A stretch of DNA of 17,600 nucleotides, from NCBI GenBank assembly GCA_046086225.1, contig JBJSXF010000097.1:1-17600 (forward strand), read 5' to 3'. The notes beneath the pieces are model-generated. The model was not told where the DNA came from. It made no database searches and saw nothing but the letters and a program-made list of their open reading frames with translations. Of this stretch, positions 14,301 through 17,600 are shown piece after piece; the first letter of the stretch is position 1; the number at the start of each line of letters is the position of its first letter. This DNA comes from JBJSXF01 sp046086225 (GTDB lineage Bacteria; Actinomycetota; Acidimicrobiia; IMCC26256; PALSA-610). Made by a program: the position numbers and the translations under genes.

Positions 14301-15820
14301 CGCTCACGTGGTCGCTCCTCACCGATCCGCTCCCCGACGGCCTCACCCTCTCGACCGGAGGGGTGATCTCCGGGACGCCGACGACGACGGGAACGTGGAC
14401 GTTCACCGTCCGGGTCACCGACGGGGTCGGTCGCACCGATGACCGGGTGCTCTCGCTCTCCGTCGATCCGCTGCTTCTCGTCACCACGGCCTCCCTCCCC
14501 CCGGCCGGGGTCGGACTCGCCTACTCGGCGACGCTGCAGGCCACCGGCGGGAGCGGCGGGTACACGTGGTCGAGTGGCTCGCGGCCGGCGGGCATCAGCC
14601 TCGACCCGGCAACGGGTGACCTCTCGGGCACGCCCACTGCGGTCAGCTCGACCTCGTTCTCGGTGACGGTCCAGGACTCGGCAGGCCGGACCTCGACCCG
14701 CTCCCTCACGATCGTGGTCTCGGCGGCGCCCGCCGTCACCACGGCGTCGCTGCCCTCGTACCTCACCGGCCAGACGTTCAGCGTCACCCTGACCGCGTCG
14801 GGCGGCGCCGGCACGAAGCTGTGGTCGGTGGCGGCAGGCGCCCTGCCGACCGGGGCATCCCTCTCGCCCTCCGGGGTGCTCACGGGCCCGGTCGCCACCG
14901 CCGGCGACTCGCCGTTCACCGCGAGGGTGACCGACGAGCTCGGGCGGTTCGCCGACCGGGCGCTGACCCTCATCATCGTCGACCCCGTCACGATCTCGAC
15001 GGCATCGCTCCCCCAGGGAACGACGGGAACTGCGTACTCGACCACCCTCGCCGCGTCGGGCGGGAAGGGCCCGTACTCGTGGAGTGCCGTGGGCCTGCCC
15101 GCCGGACTCTCGCTCTCGGCCACGGGCACGATCACCGGCACGCCGACCGCGACCGCAACCGCGAGCGTCACCTTCTCCGTCGTCGACAGCGGCACTCCGA
15201 CGCGCTCTGCGAGCCGCACCCTCACGCTCGTCGTCGCCGCCCCACTCGCGATCACGACCTCCACCCTGCCCAACGCCACCCTCGGCCTCGCCTACTCGAC
15301 GACGCTCGCGGCGACCGGCGGCTCGGGAACCCGCACGTGGAGCGTGACCTCCGGCAGCCTGCCCGCCGGCCTCGCCCTCTCGACCGCAGGCGTGCTCTCG
15401 GGCACCCCGACGACCGACGGCACCTCGACCTTCTCGGTCACCGTCAGCGACGCTTTCGGACGGAGCGCCACCCGCAGCCTGACCCTCACCGTCACGGGCG
15501 CCACCGTGAGGGTGCAGTCGATCGCCGTGAGCCGCACAACCGCCTCGAACGGCACGACCGCCCGGGCGCTCGTCACCGTCGTCGACCACCGGGGTGTCGT
15601 CGTGGCTTCGGTCTCGGTCACCGGGCGGTGGTCGATCACCGGGAGCACGTCGACGACCACCCGGTCGGGGACGACCGGCTCGGCCGGGACGGTCACGATC
15701 TCGTCGCCGACCTACAAGAGCGCGACGGGCAAGACGATCACGTTCTGCGTCACCGCGCTGACGAAGACCGGCTTCACCTTCGACAGCAGTGGACCGGCCT
15801 GCGGCTCGGTCGTGGCGTGA
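11342..15820 (+). CDS. Secreted subtilisin-like (S8) serine protease with FN3 and seven Ig-like repeats
   Basis: A 1492-residue preproprotein from GTG 11342, with GAGGGG at good distance. Residues 1 to about 40 are a Sec signal ending in an Ala-rich cleavage region. Residues about 61-136 are an I9/fervidolysin-like propeptide (FVDGEVIVGFVPGTPGRA to VRFAEPNYRVE). The catalytic domain (about 150-478) has Asp189 in VIDEGID, His245 in DDHGTHVSG, oxyanion Asn342 in AAAGNNG and Ser421 in NGTSMATPHVSG, so it should be active. An acidic VDDDGNGYADD insertion (214-224) is Ca2+-site-like. After this come a fibronectin-III-type domain (about 487-588), a beta-sandwich with FPYYGDPFSDVHVASNGLLG (about 590-775), seven Ig-like repeats (785-1387) and a last Ig-like domain (1388-1492). 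There is no sortase motif or membrane anchor, so the protein is probably released or held by its repeats. It likely degrades external protein; the substrate is unknown. Confidence 0.95.
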   Translation: MIGSVRTRIRRSTAAVTCAVTCGVVGLGAVGATPAAAAAPAVAAVPATPTTEASTVPNPPAFVDGEVIVGFVPGTPGRARAAARASIGGRSNQRLSPLTPDAELVTLGPGRGVTQSVAALRNNPNVRFAEPNYRVETTAASNDPSYTGGQLWGMYGDTTTPANPWGSQAAEAWAANRVGSANVVVAVIDEGIDITHPDLADNVWTNPAETVNGVDDDGNGYADDINGWDFVSNDSTVYDGTADDHGTHVSGTIGGVGGNSIGVAGVNWDVTLISAKFLGASGGTTADAIRAVDYVTDLKTRHGLAIAVSSNSWGGGGFSQGLLDAINRGGDAGILFVAAAGNNGANIEGGGFYPAGYQCTTRANGTPRGWDCVVSVAAIDSTGARASFSNYGATSVDLGAPGVAITSTLPAGTYGSYNGTSMATPHVSGAIALCAAANPLLDAATLRNALLGSAAPTPSMAGVTVTGGRLDVGLMQGSCTASTEPVSGGPSGLTATTASAKTVRLDWTDGATNESFQEIEQAVATNSTCGTYSAADTVGQNTTSTVIGGLTGSTAYCFRIRAGNSFDTGNGRSVSAWSNEATATTLAPPPAFRCSATAFAWVDPTTATSRALSDDSSVSVPIGFSFPYYGDPFSDVHVASNGLLGFGAGTTAYSNTRIPTLSAPNGFAAGWWDDLNPGVGGSVRTQTIGTAPNRRFVASWLDVPIYGLSGSGITFQMILEETTGAIVTQYLDTATGNASYDRGASATVGTENADGTTGTLVSYLRASLADTTALRCSTVTTTPAPTITTTGLPGAVAQNPYSATVTVEGGTAPYSWAITSGALPAGLSLSATSGMITGAPTAGGSSTFTVRATDAEGRTASMPLTVTVDAGVMITTATLPDAGVGAAYSTSLTASGGTAPYTWSATGLPTGLSISAVGGVISGTPTIAGTSSVTVTARDAASPAGTATKAFTLTVTVPPAVTTVSLAPGTVDQALSRTLTATGGTAPLTWSLLTDPLPDGLTLSTGGVISGTPTTTGTWTFTVRVTDGVGRTDDRVLSLSVDPLLLVTTASLPPAGVGLAYSATLQATGGSGGYTWSSGSRPAGISLDPATGDLSGTPTAVSSTSFSVTVQDSAGRTSTRSLTIVVSAAPAVTTASLPSYLTGQTFSVTLTASGGAGTKLWSVAAGALPTGASLSPSGVLTGPVATAGDSPFTARVTDELGRFADRALTLIIVDPVTISTASLPQGTTGTAYSTTLAASGGKGPYSWSAVGLPAGLSLSATGTITGTPTATATASVTFSVVDSGTPTRSASRTLTLVVAAPLAITTSTLPNATLGLAYSTTLAATGGSGTRTWSVTSGSLPAGLALSTAGVLSGTPTTDGTSTFSVTVSDAFGRSATRSLTLTVTGATVRVQSIAVSRTTASNGTTARALVTVVDHRGVVVASVSVTGRWSITGSTSTTTRSGTTGSAGTVTISSPTYKSATGKTITFCVTALTKTGFTFDSSGPACGSVVA
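13694..15502 (+). repeat. Seven tandem Ig-like (He_PIG-type) repeats encoded in the protease gene
   Basis: Seven repeats of 85-88 residues begin at protein residues 785, 872, 960, 1045, 1130, 1216 and 1302. Shared positions are an opening hTTxxLP, then YSxTLxAxGG, a W in xYxWS, LPxGLxLS, an SGTPT turn, and a closing FxVxVxDxxGRxxxRxLTLxV. The fifth repeat has lost the SGTPT turn (it reads LTGPVATAG) and the second and sixth carry a slightly different loop before the last strand. The copies differ throughout, so they are old duplications rather than recent slippage. Confidence 0.9.
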
Positions 15821-15845
15821 TCGGGACGACAGTGCCCGCCGCGCC

Positions 15846-16478
15846 TCAATAGGGCAGCGTGTAGGAGTTCTCCAGTTCGTCCTGCAGCACGGTCGCGACC
15901 GACGCCGTCGTATCGATGACGAGCTCCTCCTCGAGCACCCGGGTGCGGTACGTCCACCCGGCCGGGAGGTCGAGCCGCTCGCCGAGAGTCGGCAGATCGG
16001 CCTGAGTCAGCGTCGGGTCGACCCCGATGCAGTACGCCTGCATCACGTATGCCTCGCCATCAGGGTCGACGAGCTCGTAGACCGGCTTACCTGCATCGAA
16101 GAAGAACACTGCGCCCCGGTTGACCTTGATGCCCCGGTAGCGCTCGGTGGCGGGCGCCGTACCCAGATCCACGACCGCGATACGCCGGGTCAGGAGCCCG
16201 TTGAACTCGCGCAGCACCGGCTCGACGATCTCGACCTTGGTGCCGAATCCGTCGAGCACCCAGTGCCGGGGACCGTTGAGCTTCACCACCAAGGCACCCA
16301 TCTCGGCGGCGATCGCCGTCGCGTCGAGCGTCGCCCAGAGCTCCTGGGGGCAGTCGTTCAGAAGCTGAGTGCCGAAGACCTCGGCCTCGAACCGGCCGTC
16401 CCGGGCGAACACGGCGAGCACCTCCCCGTAACGCACACCGCGTTGGTCGGAGATGAGCCGGGGCGGGATGGCGGTCAT
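15846..16478 (-). CDS. Conserved uncharacterised protein
   Basis: A 210-residue soluble protein from ATG 16478, with a GAGAGGA Shine-Dalgarno. I recognise the pattern as a conserved hypothetical family but cannot name a domain. Notable stretches are GVRYGEVLAVF (14-24), LLNDCPQELWATLDATAIA (39-57), LVVKLNGPRHWVLDGFG (63-79), AVFFFDAGKPVYELVDPDGE (123-142), VMQAYCIGVDPTLT and ELVIDTTASVATVLQDELEN near the C-terminus. There is no signal peptide or membrane helix. The conserved NGPRHW and the DAGKPVYELVDPDG hairpin suggest a compact alpha/beta or beta-barrel protein. It converges on the protease gene (25 bp apart) and is divergent from the SDR gene, with which it may share a control region. An extension to 17030 would cover the SDR gene on the other strand and is rejected. 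Confidence 0.8.
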   Translation of the reverse strand: MTAIPPRLISDQRGVRYGEVLAVFARDGRFEAEVFGTQLLNDCPQELWATLDATAIAAEMGALVVKLNGPRHWVLDGFGTKVEIVEPVLREFNGLLTRRIAVVDLGTAPATERYRGIKVNRGAVFFFDAGKPVYELVDPDGEAYVMQAYCIGVDPTLTQADLPTLGERLDLPAGWTYRTRVLEEELVIDTTASVATVLQDELENSYTLPY

Positions 16479-16652
16479 CGTGGTCCTCTCGTCGGTGCGG
16501 GCAGCCGGTCCGGGCCGCGCCGACCCGAGGCGCAGTGAGCCTACGGCGTCGCGACCCGAGAACCCACGGGCTCCGGAGGGGAGTTTCGCGACCGGTTCCT
16601 CCGCCGCGTAGCGTGCGCCCCTGTCCACCGGACCGACAACGAGAGGAACACC
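16479..16652. promoter_or_regulatory. Divergent control region between the uncharacterised gene and the SDR gene
   Basis: These 174 bases separate two divergent starts, both with GAGAGGA-type Shine-Dalgarno sequences. TANNNT hexamers occur in both directions: TAGGCT on the minus strand (16538-16543) and TAGCGT on the plus strand (16609-16614). Neither has a clear -35. The octamer TCGCGACC occurs twice (16549-16556 and 16586-16593), 37 bp apart. All of this is weak evidence. Confidence 0.3.
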
Positions 16653-17411
16653 GTGAAGATCGACGGGAAGAAGGCGGTCGTCGTCGGCGGAGCATCGGGC
16701 ATGGCCCGCTCCGCAGCCGAGCAGCTCCGGGAGAAGGGCGCCGCCGTCGCCATCCTCGACCTCCCGACGAGCGCGGGCGCCGACGTCGCTGCGGCACTCG
16801 GCGGCACCTTCCACCCGGTCGACGTCATGGACGCGGAGAACACCGAACGCTCCCTCGACGCCGCGGTCGAGGCCCTCGGCGGGCTCCACATCGCGGTGAA
16901 CACCGCCGGCGGCGGCACCGCCATGCGCACCCTCGGCAAGAACGGGCCCCACCCGCTCGACGAGTTCCGGCGCGTGGTCGAGCTCAACCTGATCGCCACC
17001 TTCAACCTCAACCGGCTCCAGGCCGCACACATGGCGAAGAACGAGCCCGAGGACGACGAGCGCGGCGTCATGATCGACACCGCGTCGATCGCGGCCTTCG
17101 AGGGGCAGATCGGTCAGGTCGCCTACACCGCGGCCAAGGCCGGGATCGCGGGCATGGTGCTCACCATGGCCCGCGACCTCGGCAGCCTCGGCATCCGAGC
17201 CGTCGCCATCGCCCCGAGCCTGTTCAGCACCGGCATCACCCAGGGGATCCCCGACGAGTTCGCGACCGCACTCACCCGCGACGCCGCGTTCCCGAAGCGG
17301 ATGGGTCGGCCCGAGGAGTACGGGCGCCTCGCGGTAGCGATCGTCGAGACCCCGATGCTGAACGGGTCGTGCATCCGACTCGACGCCGGCCAGCGTTTCG
17401 CCCCGAAGTAG
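16653..17411 (+). CDS. SDR family dehydrogenase, type-2 3-hydroxyacyl-CoA dehydrogenase-like
   Basis: A 252-residue classical short-chain dehydrogenase from GTG 16653, with GAGAGGA upstream. The cofactor loop is VVGGASGMARS (10-20); the third Gly of the usual pattern is Ala18. Asp36 at the end of strand 2 predicts NAD(H) over NADP(H). NTAGGG (83-88) replaces NNAG. The catalytic residues Asn112, Ser145, Tyr158 and Lys162 (YTAAK) are intact. The C-terminal FPKRMGRPEEYGRLAVAIVE and LNGSCIRLDAG closely follow the HSD17B10/type-2 hydroxyacyl-CoA dehydrogenase pattern. The likely reaction is oxidation of a 3-hydroxyacyl-CoA, branched or steroid-related, in the cytoplasm; specificity is not decided. 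The gene is single and divergent from the uncharacterised gene. Confidence 0.9.
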   Translation: MKIDGKKAVVVGGASGMARSAAEQLREKGAAVAILDLPTSAGADVAAALGGTFHPVDVMDAENTERSLDAAVEALGGLHIAVNTAGGGTAMRTLGKNGPHPLDEFRRVVELNLIATFNLNRLQAAHMAKNEPEDDERGVMIDTASIAAFEGQIGQVAYTAAKAGIAGMVLTMARDLGSLGIRAVAIAPSLFSTGITQGIPDEFATALTRDAAFPKRMGRPEEYGRLAVAIVETPMLNGSCIRLDAGQRFAPK

Positions 17412-17436
17412 GCGCCCGGTCGGGGCCGAGACGGCC

Positions 17437-17493
17437 TCACCCCCAGGCTGCGAATCGACGCGCGACCCCCGGAAGCTCGGCGAGCGGCTCCAT
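17437..17493 (-). CDS. Possible 18-residue small ORF downstream of the edge gene
   Basis: ATG 17493 follows GGAGG by seven bases and encodes MEPLAELPGVARRFAAWG before a TGA at 17437. It begins 22 bases after the stop of the minus-strand gene at the right edge and could be translated from its mRNA. The Shine-Dalgarno is good, but the peptide is too short to judge. It could also be part of a 3' untranslated region. Confidence 0.2.
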   Translation of the reverse strand: MEPLAELPGVARRFAAWG

Positions 17494-17515
17494 CAGCGCC
17501 CCTCCGCGCGATTGA

Positions 17516-17599
17516 TCACCACTGTTGCCGGGCCTCCTCCGCGAAGCCCTGGATACCCGCGAAGTCGAGCCGGACGTCATCCTCGGTCACGAGGAACCC
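17516..17599 (-). CDS. C-terminal end of an unidentified gene (cut by window edge)
   Basis: On the minus strand an open frame enters from the right edge and ends at TGA 17516-17518. It gives 27 residues with segments FLVTEDDVRLDFAGIQGF and AEEARQQW. The acidic/hydrophobic alternation and codon pattern look like a real protein end, and the other two minus-strand frames are stopped within about 25 bases. The fragment is too short to identify. The gene converges on the SDR gene. Confidence 0.5.
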   Translation of the reverse strand, partial: GFLVTEDDVRLDFAGIQGFAEEARQQW

Positions 17600-17600
17600 C

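Noticed and set aside
13694..15502. DNA-level tandem repeat or CRISPR-like array
   Set aside because: The periodicity is at protein level (Ig-like domains of 85-88 residues); the DNA copies are too diverged and there are no short identical repeats with spacers.
13166..15589. An 807-codon ORF on the minus strand across the protease gene
   Set aside because: It is antisense to a clear S8 protease and its Ig-like repeats; its product is an Arg/Gly/Asp-rich low-complexity sequence typical of GC-rich shadow frames.

Overview
The window is very GC-rich, with a strong C/G bias at third codon positions, frequent GTG starts and short -10-like (TANNNT) elements placed directly before start codons. This fits a high-GC actinobacterium. 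An Acidimicrobiia-type environmental lineage would suit the gene content, but that is only an inference. I see no rRNA, tRNA, CRISPR array, transposase or integrase, so the window reads as ordinary chromosome.

Layout, left to right. The 3' end of an MpaB/DUF2236-type oxygenase gene runs in from the left edge (+). Five genes on the minus strand follow: a DUF1295 membrane protein downstream of a branched-chain-amino-acid-type ABC substrate-binding lipoprotein (11 bp apart, likely one operon); a two-domain protein with a degenerate RsbW-like ATPase fused to a GNAT acetyltransferase; a secreted RTX-repeat protein; and a heliorhodopsin. Upstream of the heliorhodopsin is a small winged-helix regulator (-). 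Divergent from that regulator is an SbtA-family bicarbonate permease (+), which appears to use a CTG start. A 7+7 bp palindrome lies in the shared control region. Next come two overlapping GNAT acetyltransferase genes (-, ATGA overlap), divergent from a TMEM175-family channel protein and a HAD phosphatase (+). A DUF4395 membrane protein (-) converges on the phosphatase through a hairpin containing both stop codons. A 1492-residue secreted subtilisin-like protease with seven tandem Ig-like repeats occupies 11342-15820 (+). The right end holds a conserved uncharacterised protein (-), a divergent SDR dehydrogenase resembling type-2 3-hydroxyacyl-CoA dehydrogenase (+), and the C-terminal end of an unidentified minus-strand gene at the right edge.

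How the genes work together. Most transcription units look independent. The region with the best claim to be a functional unit is 5497-7723: heliorhodopsin, winged-helix regulator and SbtA-like permease, around a compact divergent control region with an operator-like palindrome. I infer, but cannot show, that the small regulator controls itself and one or both neighbours. The secreted RTX protein and the large modular protease suggest an extracellular, polymer-degrading or adhesive lifestyle. Many long ORFs antisense to these genes are artefacts of high GC and were left out.
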